DNA of 64,000 nucleotides from Symbiodinium natans. Lineage: Eukaryota > Sar > Dinophyceae > Suessiales > Symbiodiniaceae. A program made the translations under genes and the position numbers. Under the pieces are notes generated by a model. It was not told where the DNA came from and ran no database searches. It saw only the letters and a list, made by a program, of their open reading frames with translations. This document shows, in pieces, positions 1 through 11,938 of this stretch. The stretch covers positions 187,244-251,243 of the forward strand of contig CAJNDS010000027.1 in the NCBI GenBank assembly GCA_905221605.1. The letters run 5' to 3'. Position 1 is the stretch's first letter, and each line of letters opens with the position of its first letter.

Positions 1-30
1 CCTTTGAGTGCTGGGGCAGACATTCCCGAG

Positions 31-283
31 CCCCCCCCCCCCCACCCCCCCCCCCCCCCGCCCCCCAACCCCAACCCCCCCCCCACACCCCACCCCCCCC
101 CCCCCCACCCCCCCCCCCCCCCCACCCCCCCCCCCACCCCCCCCCCCCACCCCCCCCCCACCACCCCCCCCCCCCCCCCCCCCCCCTCCCACCCCCCCCC
201 ACCCCCCGCCCCACCTCACTTTCCCCCCAGACCCCCCTGCCCGGCCCCGGCCCCCGGCCCCCCCCACCCAACCCCCCCGCCCG
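31..283. repeat. C-rich low-complexity tract
   Basis: About 250 bases are almost pure C, broken by single A, T or G (CCCCCACCC-type units). All three plus frames read as poly-Pro/His/Thr, which is a composition effect and not a protein. The complementary strand is G-run rich and could form quadruplex structures; this is inference from the G runs only. Confidence 0.95.
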
Positions 284-1347
284 TGAAAGCCAGGCCAATC
301 GGCGGCGCAGGGGAGTCCAGATTTCCAGCACTGCAAATCTGCACTCCCCAGCGTCGGGCCCGATGCCCGATGCCGGTTATCATTCTCGGCATCACTTTTT
401 TCGAGCAAGCTCATCATAAACCTCATCGCAACCTGTCATCCTCCCCGGTCCTGCTGCGGTTTCCTTCGAACGGCCCGAACCGATACCCGCATGATCCCGC
501 ATGTTGGAAACCGAACCGAGGAACTGAACTGTTCATTATCAACCCGAAACCGAACCGGGCCCTTGTCAACGATGGACCCGACACAGTTGATCAGTATGGC
601 AGTGTTGAGTACGTCGGTGACTTCAGGGGCTCGCAAAAAAGGCATGGACGCAAAGGCACCGAGGCACTACTTCAGGTGCAGTGTGGGGCAAGATTCCGGC
701 AGCAAGGACCCTGACATCCGCGATGCTCATGTTTAACTCATTCTTTCAAAGTGACGGTAAACATCCACGATGTGGCCTCACGATATACGACATGACGATC
801 TACGGATCATTCATAATCCTTCCATGCCCCCAACTCACGCTTCTCGTTGCATAGCGAACTGCCACTGAAAACTGGAAAGTGCAACTTGGCTTGAGAGTTG
901 CTCGCAAGTTGCTCTCACGGCTGTGTTTAGCTTTTGTTTCGAAACGTTTCGGATCGTGGCAGAAATCTCGTGCGACACATTGCGACACGCTGCAGCAAAC
1001 AGCAGCACCGAGGTCCATGCTCGGCAAGGGTTTGTAGCCCTGACCTTAGCGGGCAGGCATGGGCAAGCACTTGCACTTGTTTGCACTAGAATGCCTGGAC
1101 GCAATCTTCCCGCTCCTCCGTAAATGAAGCCAGGGAACCCTTGTCCATTCTGAATTCGAATGATAGTAAACAGAAGCAACTATAAAGGCACTGATATACG
1201 TCACAATGTCATGACTACACGTTCTGGCTGGGTGCCATCCTCTTGCCGTCTTGCCAGCAAGTTTCTGTCATCCCAGAAAAGGCTAAAGCGTTCACAGAGT
1301 TGTAAAGTTAGCCTCAAGAGTATCTGACGCACGCAGCTAAGGAGTTG
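284..1347. other. No supported gene
   Basis: Frames here are short and carry no recognisable domain. A loose recurrence of ACCGAACCG-like words lies at about 465-565. I see no RNA gene or mobile element. Confidence 0.5.
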
Positions 1348-1398
1348 ATGGCCAGCTCGGCTGCCCTGTGGCTCTTTCCTGTGTTCTTCGCCGCCGCG
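1348..1398 (+). CDS. Possible first exon encoding a signal peptide
   Basis: An ATG opens a 17-codon hydrophobic stretch, MASSAALWLFPVFFAAA, followed immediately by a consensus donor (GTAAGT, from 1399). This has the layout of a first exon coding for a secretory signal peptide. The next exon was not identified. A possible acceptor at about 1497 leads only to a short frame. The product is unknown, and a chance match is possible because the segment is short. Confidence 0.4.
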
Positions 1399-2312
1399 GT
1401 AAGTCCAGGCGAATTCGGAGGTGGCAGCTGCTTGCGAAGCCAAAAAGGCTCTCACAGAAGGAGAAAGCTAGCTGATTCAATTGCTTTCGATACAGAACGT
1501 CACATGGAAGAGCCCCATCCCAGCAGCTGCCACGCATCTCTGCTCTTGAACACACGCCGCCCCGAATTTCCGGAAGCATGCAGGTCATGCATGGCATGTG
1601 TCCGTGGGGCGGCCTCCCAGCCCCAAGCAAGCTTGGAGGCCGCTCCGCTCTGCGCACCCTCTCTGCCTCCTGTGCCTACACATGCCTGCATGTGCCTGCA
1701 GTAGGCCTACACTGTGGCACTATTGGGAACCGCCTGTAGCCACACTTCCCAACGAAGTCCCCGCGTATCTTGTGGTCATTCTGTGGTCATACCACATGCG
1801 TTTGACTACAGCCTCGTGGCAGCCTGAGAGGTTGCTCCAGAGAACTCCAACCAAAAAACTAACGCTACATTGACCTGAGGTTCAGCACACGCAGCTAGAA
1901 ACTCGAAAGATCTTCCACTGAAGCCACGCACAACATCCTTTTGGCGTCCTGCTGGCAGGACAGGTGCAGCCTCACTCCAGGCGTCTGCACCACGAACAAA
2001 CAAGCTTTGAGAGAAGGAGCAGAACCACGAGAGCTGCGAGAATTGCGAGAAGCGACAATATAACAAACGGATGTGCAGCCAAGGGGCACATCGGCTTTGG
2101 CCATCTTTGTACGAGAATCTGGTCAAACAATCTAGTCAAAGTATGCCGAAGTGTCGATCGTAGCCATCAGCTGTTCGCTCTTGTCGCGACTCTCACTTCG
2201 CACCTCATCGGCATCACAAGCGTACACAAACTGTCCAGCAGCTTCTCAATGGCGAGTCTCTGTGCTCAATCTGTGGCTTGGTGTAAAGAAGGTAGGAGGA
2301 AGCCCAATGCAG
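1399..2312. other. Presumed intron or spacer
   Basis: Open frames occur on both strands, none with clear coding character. This would be intron or intergenic sequence if the 1348 exon is real. Confidence 0.4.
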
Positions 2313-2483
2313 GAGGAAAGGAGCTTCAGGGCCAGAGTCAACCAAAAAGCATTCAGGGAGGCAAGGATCAAGCCCCTCCGAGCCTTGCAGTGCCATTCTG
2401 CGATCGGGCAGGCTCTGAAAAGCGCCTCCGCTGCAGCCCAGACTAGTGCAGTGCCCACGGCACTCTGCATTCAAGTTGTCTAG
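2313..2483 (+). CDS. Candidate terminal exon, unknown product
   Basis: Fifty-six codons follow a TGCAG acceptor (2309-2312) and end at TAG. The peptide is rich in Arg, Lys, Glu, Gln and Ala (begins EERSFRARVNQKAFREARIK), as expected of a soluble helical protein. The antisense frame is Cys/Leu/Ser-rich, which favours the plus strand. No family is recognised. Confidence 0.45.
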   Translation, partial: EERSFRARVNQKAFREARIKPLRALQCHSAIGQALKSASAAAQTSAVPTALCIQVV

Positions 2484-5400
2484 GTTCTCGCAACTCCCAC
2501 TTCAGGTATGACAGCCCTCAGACCCGCTCAGATCTGATCGCCTTTTGGCCCGGTTCCTCTCGGAAGCCACCGCTGCAATGCGCTCGCGCTCCAGGACCTG
2601 AGAACGCGCGGAACGCTACTTTTCGGACATCGTAATACTAGTGCTCGGTTCTTCCAAAATGCTGGAGTGCACTGAATATGGTGCAAAAGCGAATCAATGG
2701 CTGTTGAAGCAAGGATCAACATGAATAAAATGCCACTATGTGATCGACTAATGATACCATGTGGCAGCCAAACCTGGGAGGCTGTCACTCCGAACTGCAG
2801 AAAGGAGCTACACAAAGCAAAACGTCGGTCTGAAAACGTGTAACGGCATTAAACTCATTAAACATTCTTAGCACATAAGGGACGCTTCAATTGACGAGCC
2901 CGGGCACTGAGGCTCCCCGACCTTCCTGACCCGTACGATTTGCATACTTCAAGGTGCATAGGTGCGTTCAAACCAGCACACATCTTCAACTTCTCCCAAG
3001 GTATTCAGACACAGAACTTATTTAGAAGTACTGTTGCAGCCCAGCCGCGGTCACTAAACGGAGCTGCTTCTCCGACCGGGAGAGCGGCCAGTCCATAACG
3101 ACGGAGGACCTGAAGCAGACATTCTCACGTAGGATGTAACCGTATGTAGTCATCGTGTTCGTTTCTGCACGCTCCTGCTGTTCCGCCTTACTTAAGTATC
3201 GCAGATCCTGTACAAGGACTCTACGTGACTACAACATGAAGCAGCTCAACAGCCCCAGCAAATCCCACGAACCCCCAGGAACCAGGCCCGAAGGGAATCT
3301 CCTCCTCTTCTTCGCCGGAGGATGCTGCAGCTGAGGGAGTCCGCGGTTGTTCCTCCGCGCGGCCGAGTGGCCCTCTCGAACTAGAACACAGTTTCGATTC
3401 ACTATGAAGTACTTCACCAAATCATGAAGGCCTTCTCAGCCACAGCCCGCTCACGCTCACTCAAGCGAGCCTGGCAGGCGCTCAGGTTTGCCCCTATCAG
3501 ACTGAGTTAGCTTGTGGGGAGGATTTCCGTCAGAACATGAAGCAAGAAGTCCGACTCCACGAAACGGAACGTGAAGACACATGGGACCAACTTGAGGCAC
3601 GCGTCGTCAGCCACTGAGACACTGAGAAATCGGCAACGGAAGGCAGGAGAAGGAAGCGAGTCCGCACCAGAGGTGCCAGCTTTTTTAGTAAAAAAACACA
3701 TAATGTAAGATGTTAGCTGGCATGTCTGAGATTGCACTTTCACCAAGCCTCACGCTGAGTCAGCTCAGTCTCCTTCTCGCCTCACAGATGGTGCAAAACA
3801 CGTTACAGCGTTGAACATCATTGAACTCAACATTGCTGGAGGTTCTCGCAGTCCTCGGGCCTTGAGACTTCCTTTGATGGTCGACGACTGTAGTTATCGT
3901 TACAAACACAACTACTAAAGGCAAAGAAAATTGCTGAACCTGTCATCTACAGGCAGCTTTGCCTGTTGATTCTATGGCTCTCTCTCTCTCTCTCTGAGCC
4001 TGGGGAAAAAAAATGAAGTCGGATCGGGGAAGTCCGCTGCCATTCACTGCCCAGGTGATGCAACTTGAGACTCTGAGTTAAGGAACCCTGCGTCTGAGCT
4101 GCTTCCGCCATTCCTAGCCATGCCCATGCAGCAAGAACCAAATTATCCGGGTCAAGCCAAGCGTCTCAACAGCTTTTCACGGCATGCCTCACGGTTTGCG
4201 GCCCCCCGCGTGGATATTCGTGGAGGTGATTCTCATGTGAACTTCTTGTGAACCACTTGCGCCTCGATGCGGCCCTTCGGGAAGTTCGGGAGGGCGCATC
4301 GCATCGCCCGTGCGTCTCGCAGCCTTTCGGCTTTGTAGCAAGCGCATGCCGGCACAGTTGCCAGCGCAAATGCCAGTGCTGTGACTTCTCGGAAGCATCT
4401 GACAGAATCCGATGGTGCTTGAATGTCCCTCAGCACTGCCGCCATGTGTCGGGCAATATCTTACGTTGCAACAGCTGTCAGCTGTGGCCAAGACATGTGA
4501 GTAGCAAACCCCGCTGAGACAGCTGCAGTTTATTCAAGGCATCCAGCGCATACTCTGTAGGCAGCCGAAGCCAAGCCACCTCCTTTGTGCCTCCAGTGTG
4601 TCAGCAATGTGGCATAATGTGGCGAAACGTGCAGGCACAAGAAAGTCTGCTACAGTATATTCAAGTTCTGAACTTCAAGTTCGTGCTACATTCTTCTCAG
4701 CCTCACCTCAACTCCTGGATGGCGCGAAATGGCGCACAAAATTCTGAGATGCATCCAACTCGAGAACTCGAAATGTGCCGAGCTGCCCAATCGCAATGCA
4801 ACCAAACACGCACTCCTGAGGCATGAGCTGTAAAACCAGCAGTCGGGATTGAACATCCGATTCACATCGGATGAGACTCCGGACGAGGTCCATAATCGAC
4901 AAGTGCAAAGTTAATTGCCGGAAAGGCACAGTCTGCACCAGCTGCTCACTATCACACTCTTACTCAGTTCTTTGCATTCTCAAGAAAACCATCGCTTGAT
5001 CCAAAATAGAAGGAGTTCGCAGATCAACCAGACGCCCTGGAGCGCAAGAATGAGTCCGAGAATGTCGGAAAAGGACGCGGTGCTCACAATCATTTCGGCC
5101 AGATGCCCCCCGCCCCCCCCCCCCCCCCCCCCGAAGATGTAAAACTCAGTGGCACAAAAGGGGAGCCCTGAAAGCACTTCGCCTGTACATTGCCAACAGG
5201 ACCCACAAAATCTTTCAGCTTAAAAGCCACCTTTGCTGGGAATTGGGTTCCTCGGCCTTCAGCCCGCACACCACGCACTAAGTGGACATGTAACATTTTT
5301 TGGCGAGTGGTGGCAAGCATCGAGCTTAAACTTAAACCTCCATGCCTCCTACCGTACCCAGAACGCTGGCAAGACATGGCCGTGCTGCACATGCTAATTA

Positions 5401-6119
5401 AGCGTCAACAACTCTCTTCGGAACAATGAAGAGGCCGAGTTTCGACCCGATCTTCTCCACGGATGTGAAAAGCTGCATGGCCACGGGTGTCTGACTGGGA
5501 CCAGGCTCCTTCAACGTCAATGGGACACGATTGCAACGAACACAGTGCTTCTGCTTGCAATCGCAAGTACAGCACATGCTGAAACTCTGCTGCAATTGTA
5601 ATCTATGGCGCATGCCCTGGGCAAGATTCATGATGCGCAGGCATCCTTCTTGTAGAAGCAGATCATCAAGTCAGCATCCAAGCTGGCACTGGCTGGCTCG
5701 ATGATACAATAACGGCTCAACCAGATTCCCCACTCCACTGGCAGAAGAATCGGTGCCTGAGTCTAACAGTCCAACAAGACACAGCTGGAGAGCCCCAGAC
5801 TAGTGTCAAATTGTCTTGCTGCGCTGTCTCCCGCTTCTCAGCTCGGAACGTGCAATCGGACATCCACGCAGCAACGGAGCTTCCGCTGCATCGCTTGCAT
5901 GGATTTTGACCGAATCAATTACCTGTGGGCCTGCGGGCTCCACACTCTATCCAAGCACAAGAAGTGAGATGTCACAGTAATGCAATATACTCAGCAGTGA
6001 TTAGATTAGTCGTAGAAGTATCAGCTGTTTTTACATAAATGAAATGCTGGAGGAGCCAAAGGGGAGTCATGATGGACGGCCAGAAGACTTGCAGCTGCAT
6101 CGGTGGAATCCGTGGCATG
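2484..6119. other. Region without a confident gene
   Basis: Short open segments with mixed coding character lie at 4587-4826 and 4915-5142 (plus) and 5165-5300 (minus). They overlap plausible frames on the other strand and lack matched splice sites. A poly-C run lies at 5106-5132, and a short CT run occurs near 3980. Nothing else is resolved. Confidence 0.4.
5106..5132. repeat. Poly-C tract
   Basis: A run of C with one G interruption, followed by GAAGATG. It inflates a poly-Pro (plus) or poly-Gly (minus) frame. Confidence 0.95.
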
Positions 6120-6286
6120 GTTTAGGGCTTAGGGTTTTAGGGTTTAGGGTTTTAGGGTTTAGGGTTTAGGGTTTAGGGTTTAGGGTTTAGGGTTTAGGGT
6201 TTAGGGTTTAGGGTTTAGGGTTTAGGGTTTAGGGTTTAGGGTTTAGGGTTTAGGGTTTAGGGTTTAGGGTTTAGGGTTTAGGGTTT
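6120..6286 (+). repeat. Interstitial telomere-type array (TTTAGGG)n
   Basis: About 23 near-perfect TTTAGGG units with a few TTTTAGGG variants at the left end. The unit is the plant/alveolate-type telomere repeat. Ordinary sequence flanks it on both sides, so it is not a chromosome end in this assembly. Confidence 0.97.
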
Positions 6287-7077
6287 CGTATTTGACTGAG
6301 GTCTGCACGACGCCCGGAATCTCCTTCGCCAAGTCTGCCGTCAAATAGTGGGGAAGCGGAGCTCTTGGCCTGGTGGCAACTTCTTCGCAGTCCACTTTCC
6401 GTTGTGGAGTCTATCCCGAGAGCCGGGCAAGGTTTGAGCGCCCGGGTCCTGCAAACGGCACAAGTTTGGAGAGATGTGGAGTCTGATGTGGAGGGTAGTT
6501 TGTGGGTAAGGGGAAGGCTGGGGTGGGAATGGCTCGACAACAGAAGCCACACAAAACACTCCTTGGGTCCCGGAATGAAGATGAAGCGGGTACCATGCGC
6601 AACGTGGGCTTCAAGTCCCCGCCTTCAGGTTGACCGGTTGACAGTGGTGTGTTGACGCGAAATCTTCTGGGCAGAATTGCGGGCTGACAATGGCTGACAC
6701 CAACCAGCCTGTGTCCTTTGGATGCTGCCTTCCGTAGTATGTTCAGCCAAGTTGCATCATGAGCTTCAGCCGATCAAAGCCTTCACGATAGCTTTGGACC
6801 TGAGCAGCACAGGATGTCATCGGCTTCCTGCTCTCTAAGGACTGGATTCAGGTCACTTGACCAGGCAGCATCAAGCGAGACCAAAACGTCTTGCCAAGGC
6901 TCCCGGCACCCTCAGCTGTGGAAACAAAAGCTCGGGAGCTGAAGTTGCCCATGAGAATGTATGCTGCTGGCCTTGGGGCACTGATGACTCTGCGCATGCC
7001 CCACAGTTTGCAAACATCTTGCCTGCGAACCGATGCGAGCTGCGCCAGCATCCGTTAACAAGCACACACATATATGT

Positions 7078-7111
<34 letters not shown>

Positions 7112-8574
7112 ATATATCAGCGGCTGTTTGGAAATGATGTCAAGAAACCGGTTGTTGCAGAGGCAAGAAAGCAACTTCACGTCCATGTCTGTTGGTTGAT
7201 TCAGAAGCTTGAAATCAGTTTGAAGGTTGGCTGCAACATGCTACAACCACAACCTTCACCCTTGGAAAGCCCTAGCTGGGCTTTGTGCGGACCGGCTTCC
7301 TCATAGCCTGACGGTGAATCGGTTGAAGTGGCAAAGCTTCAGGTCAAGCTGTGACCCAGCGTGACTCACAGAGCCTTGTTGATTGCACCAATGCACACAC
7401 ACACATCACACCACATGCAGAGGAATGCAGGGGAGGCCACGAGCATGCCTTGAAAAATGATCTGGAGCATGTCACAAACCGGCGCCTCGGGTGGGTGTGG
7501 ATGGGTCTCAAGGCAGTCACTGAAACGACGGGAACCGCAAACTTTACAGAACTTTGAATTGCCCGTTGCCCTAAAAATGCCGAGAGAGCCATCATGCCTG
7601 GGCGTCAGCACATGAAAACCTCTCGACCCCTGTGCTGTCGGGCCCAAGTTGTATCCTTCACACATTCATAAAGAATTCTGTGAGGGCCGGACACTGTCAA
7701 GATGAACCTCCGAAGAAGGCTGTGAAAAGCTGTGGCAACTAGATACTGCAGATAGCTGGAGTCTGCCGAGGCTTCATGGCTTCTCCTTCAATTAATCTGC
7801 ACATGCATGAGGAGATGTCCTGGCCTCAGACAACACCACGAACATACCATCAGGGAAGGCCGGTTCGTAATGCATCTGGCCAGCGGGTTTCGGCGAAAGC
7901 AAGGTCGAATTAGCTTAGGTCACCATCGCAGCACCACAGCTGCTAGCTCAACTACTTTGCCCTTTCCTGCTGAGGCTCAGCCCTTGAGTCTGCTGAGCCC
8001 AGCTTGTGCCTTGCCATTGAACCGGGAAGTTACCTAGAAAGGGGCCGGGGAGTGAGAAGAACGCACCGGCGGCCCGAACTTTGTCATTTTGTTTATCGGA
8101 TCCCGACGCCACCCCACCCCGGGGCATGTCCACGGCTGGAGTCCTGCATCGGCCAGTTTCCTGAATCGGCAACAGTTTCCTGAATCCCGGCTTCCTGTCT
8201 CGCGGATCCCAGTTTCCTGATCGCCTCTGAATCAGGGAGCGTTACGTTCTGACCCACAGGAAACGCTGCGACTATCGCTGAGATCCGCTTGTCGGCTTTG
8301 CACGTGAGCAGCCGCCTGCCCTGAACAGACCTCGTGAGCCCCTCGTGACTAGTCCATCCACCAAAGGCATATTCTCTTGAGTTGAGTTGAGTTGCTTGGG
8401 AGCTTTCAGACGCCAGGGCGTGCCATATCCCCTTGCCGGTCAACCCTGAGACAGAACTGGATGCCAACACTCAATGTCACTAAACCCTCAAGCCTCAAGC
8501 CTTAAAAATGCCACCGAAGGTCTATGGTCCAGAACGGCTGCTTATAGGCCGAAGCAATACAAAGCGTGCTTTGG
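6287..8574. other. Region without a confident gene
   Basis: Many short frames lie on both strands, none convincing. It contains the TA/CATA microsatellite at 7066-7118. No exon with matched acceptor and donor was found. Confidence 0.4.
7066..7118. repeat. TA-rich microsatellite
   Basis: Alternating TATA/CATA dinucleotides preceded by a short CA run. Confidence 0.95.
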
Positions 8575-8700
8575 CGAGAGAGCCAGGTGGCCCAAGCAAT
8601 ATTGCAACCGGCCTCGAGTTTCTTCAACTGGTCCTCGGTGAGGTTCCCACCGAAGACCTGCCTCGGCACCTCCTCGCAGAGGCTCGCCTGTTCCGGGGCT
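8575..8700 (-). CDS. Candidate exon, unknown product
   Basis: The minus frame reads a charged stretch (EVPRQVFGGNLTEDQLKKLE, then GCNIAWATW) with good coding composition. It lies about 0.8 kb downstream of the MRG-like exon on the same strand and may belong to the same gene. Splice boundaries are not clear. Confidence 0.38.
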
Positions 8701-9513
8701 TGTACAGTAGGCTCGGCAAGCGCCAGGCAACGACATCCTTCAACAGCCCCATCTAAGCGTCTAAGCGTGCCTTGCGTGATATCGCTTCGACTTGGAGCAG
8801 GCCATCGATCTCGGAGAAGGGGGAGACAGGACAAAAAGACACTCATTCTTCCATGTCACAAGACTTTCACTGTTGTCAATGATTCGGCATGAAACTTCGA
8901 AATTCTATGACACCGAAAGCTGCATGTCCGAATTCCACACACCATTTTGCCACAGGCTACTCCCAGTACCTACTTCAACCGTCAGGTCGATTCGGGCGCG
9001 CATGCATGTATGCTCAGTTCATGCTCCGCTCGGGATTTCGCCTGCCTTCGGCCCCGTAACACACATGAGATCACGCTCCGCATAATGTTCTCGGGGCTCT
9101 TTGAAATTTTGTGGTCACAGCAGTTGAACACGGCATCGTAAAGTCTAAACTCGGCTCATCCCGGCTAAACCCCTTAAGCCGCAGTGTGAGAGGCTTGAGG
9201 GAGGGGGCGGGGACCTGTGGAGGGCCGAACGCCTTGGCTTCCTTACTTTGAACCCCAAGAACAGCCCCTCTTGGATGCTCGGCTCCAGGCTCGAAAGGCA
9301 CCATCTTTCAGTTCACCCTCAGCAAGGATGAAGGACGTGTCGATCACAAAATGGTCAGACCTGACATGTCAAGAGGCATGCCCTGGGCATGCCTGAACCA
9401 CCACTCTTACTGTTCGTCTGGGCGCGTTCTCATCTCTTGCACGAGTCTAGCAGATGGCAGCAGCAGAGAATCTGAGTTTAGGGCGCTTCAACGGCCAGCT
9501 CCACCGGCATCAC

Positions 9514-9637
9514 CTCAAAGGCAACGAGGTAAGTGAAGAAATCTTCACAGATAGTAACGATATTTGGGTCGGGATGGTAGGGCAGCTGGATGCAGCTGGC
9601 CTTGTGCAGGTCTTCAATGACCCACCTGCCATTGAGC
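9514..9637 (-). CDS. Exon with MRG-domain-like segment
   Basis: An exon of 124 nt lies between a TGCAG acceptor (9638-9640) and a GTGATG donor (from 9513). It reads GRWVIEDLHKASC, then QLPYHPDPNIVTICEDFF. The spacing W-V-I-E-D, then K and LP, then P-N-I-x-x-I-x-x-D-F resembles the start of the MRG domain of MORF4/MRG15/Eaf3 proteins. These are chromatin readers in histone acetyltransferase and deacetylase complexes in the nucleus. Only about 40 residues are covered and no chromodomain was seen. The assignment is by motif resemblance and could be wrong. Confidence 0.42.
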
Positions 9638-9762
9638 CTGCAAGCGGGAGGGCTCTCTTGACTTCGGAAGCCTCCTGTCCGAGGAATTCTGCGTGGCTCT
9701 GACGTCTGAAAGGCTGTGTCGTTACTGCAAACCGATCGCATGAGGGGAGCCAAGTCTGTTCA

Positions 9763-9967
9763 TGCACCTGCTTGGAACTCACAGAAGCAGCACACGAAAA
9801 ACGCAGGCAATGCTGTGCTTCCCTTCTCAAGCCGCCAGGTGCCATGTGAACGCTCTGAAAGCATAGGGAAACCCGCGCCTGGTTGCTCCTGCTGAGGCTG
9901 CGGCTCGTCGTCCAGCTTGCGCAGCAGTCCGAACGTGAGCTTTCGTCCAGGGTTGCCGACCAGCGAC
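9763..9967 (-). CDS. Candidate exon upstream of the MRG-like exon
   Basis: The frame opens after a CTGCAG acceptor and reads a basic then Gln/Pro-rich stretch (SLVGNPGRKLTFGLLRKLDDE, with LDDEPQPQQEQPG following). It lies immediately next to the CCCTAAA array, so on the minus strand the telomere-type repeats form the 3' end of the preceding intron. The real exon probably ends before the stop at 9760-9762. Confidence 0.42.
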
Positions 9968-9981
9968 CTGCAGGGCCCCCC

Positions 9982-10019
9982 CCCTAAACCCTAAACCCTA
10001 AACCCTAAACCCTAAACCC
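9982..10019 (-). repeat. Interstitial telomere-type array (CCCTAAA)n
   Basis: Five to six CCCTAAA units, in opposite orientation to the arrays at 6.1, 28.5, 42.7 and 52.0 kb, joined to a run of C on the left. Confidence 0.95.
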
Positions 10020-10173
10020 GAAAGAGCCAGCTCTCCGGGAACTGCTCTGGCTTTGACACATGCCCTGCTGAGCTTCTGACGATACAGTTGTCAGCACCCG
10101 CTGTCCCGGAAAGATTCCTTGCTGGGCCTGGTCGCAGCTTCAAGTTTCTCAGGCCCTGCACGGCTAGCCAACA

Positions 10174-10291
10174 TACAGTAAACTCCAGAAAGTTGGAACA
10201 TGGTTTAAGGATGATTAGAGCTGGGATTCCCTTTAGTTTTCCTTTTGAGGTATGAGGATAGGGATGTTCCAACTTTTTGGTGTTTACTGTA
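10174..10291. mobile_element. MITE with Tc1/mariner-type ends
   Basis: Terminal inverted repeats of about 30 bp (CAGTAAACTCC at 10176 and its near-complement ending at 10289) enclose a non-coding 114-bp element. TA dinucleotides flank both ends, as in Tc1/mariner-pogo target duplication, and the CAGT terminus fits that superfamily. The ends differ at three positions. An 8-bp direct repeat, GCCAACAT, also lies at 10167-10174 and 10293-10300, which leaves the exact duplication ambiguous. No transposase is present. Confidence 0.82.
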
Positions 10292-11593
10292 TGCCAACAT
10301 CCATTTCTTCAATCCTGGCCTTTGTTTCGGGCACCAGGAATGGCCTCCGTCGGAGGCACAAACAAAACAAACAAGCTTTTCAGCATCTCTGATGCAAAAA
10401 ACCCGAAACGTTGATGAATCTAAAACTCGTTTTGGCTTCTGCATGCTTCCCGTGCCGTCCGCATGAGAGCAGCTTCTCACCGAAACGGTCTAGTTCCTTG
10501 CTGAGGACAGCACTGAAGATCTTTGTTCAGGTTCAGAAAGATTCGAGAGTACAGCATGTGATAGCCTGGGCTGGCGAGCTCCACTGCTGCAAGATTGACA
10601 CGACTCTCGTCTTGGTTTATCTGGCAATACTCTGCATATTGGTCTCAGGTGGAAGCGTTCCTGGTAGATTCTGCCTTTGGAATCCACTGGAGGAAACAGC
10701 GATGGTCTCGGCTCGACTGGCAGTGGCGTGACATGGTATCCTACTTGCTCACGGCCAGAATGACCATTCCTGTAGCTCGAATTGCAGCTGAGGACACACG
10801 GGGCCAACAACATGCGCTCAGGGCGTAAGACGGCGGCTCTCGATTGGAAGCTTCCCAAATCCTGGAAGCTGTGTTGAAGGCATAAGGCTTCACCTGCAAT
10901 CAGATCTTGCCAGGATTCCATACTGGGTGTTTTCTCCGGTGGACAATGGTGGACACGACCTTGTTAAACTTTATTAAACACAAGCTTCGTGCCTGCGTTA
11001 GAGCATTGTAGACCTGCACGGGGTCGACTTGCTCCCGCAGCCCCTGCCATGAAGCCGGATGTTGGTCAGTCAACCTTTATTTGTTGCTGAGCGTGCCCGT
11101 TCTCAAACCTTCGCAAGTCGTAGCACAACCACTCGCAATGCTTGTTCGCCTTTATGCTGCTTGCATCTGTCTGCTGCAGGACTGCGTTCGACTCTGCATT
11201 TTGGCCGTGGCGAGAGGACAAGTCAGAGCTCCTTCTCCAGGTTGAACCACCACACCTTGCAGGATGCGGATATGCGGGATGTTCGTTGTCACCGTGAGTG
11301 CCAATGTGCCACTACAAAAGCACCCAATTGCTACAAGATTGCTACACTTAATCCCTGGTGTACCAGAGCCGTGGCGTGGAGATGCCCACTGCAATCATCA
11401 GAGCGACTTGAAAAGGACTCTTCTCCCAGAGTCACAGATCCTAACATATGAGTAAAATGACACCCAGTAGAAAGCGGTAAAATTCGCTTGAAGGGGAGCT
11501 CGCCTTGAAATTACTTACATCCGAATAACTATCCACATACCACTCACCAGGCCATCAGACTCTTCAGCAAACCCACCCCCCCATCCCAAGGCA
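10292..11593. other. Region without a confident gene
   Basis: Open segments on both strands (for example 10490-10921 minus and 11059-11451 plus) are Cys/Ser/Arg-rich and lack splice support. Confidence 0.4.
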
Positions 11594-11938
11594 CTCCTTG
11601 CCCCACCGCAGCACCACACCACAGACTGTCAGACGCCACCACACACGACTTCCACCACGCACTACCACACACCATCACACCCCGTCACACATCACACACC
11701 ATCCCACACCACCACACACTATCACATGTCACCACACACTCCACCTCCACCACGCACACCACCATGCACACCACACAAACCACCACGCACAACAACACAC
11801 CCACACACAACACCACACACGACACCACACACAACACCACACACAACACCACACACAACACCACACACGACACCACACACAACACCACACACGACACCAC
11901 ACACGACACAACACACAACACCACGCACGACACCACCG
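11594..11938. repeat. CACAC-type minisatellite
   Basis: Degenerate A/C-rich units become regular tandem units of about 10 bp (ACACAACACC and ACACGACACC) from 11800 on. All frames read His/Thr/Pro or Val/Cys repeats because of the composition. No gene is inferred. Confidence 0.92.

Noticed and set aside
4-714. Open frame of 236 codons rich in Pro and His
   Set aside because: It is produced by the C-rich tract. The frame loses all protein character outside the tract.
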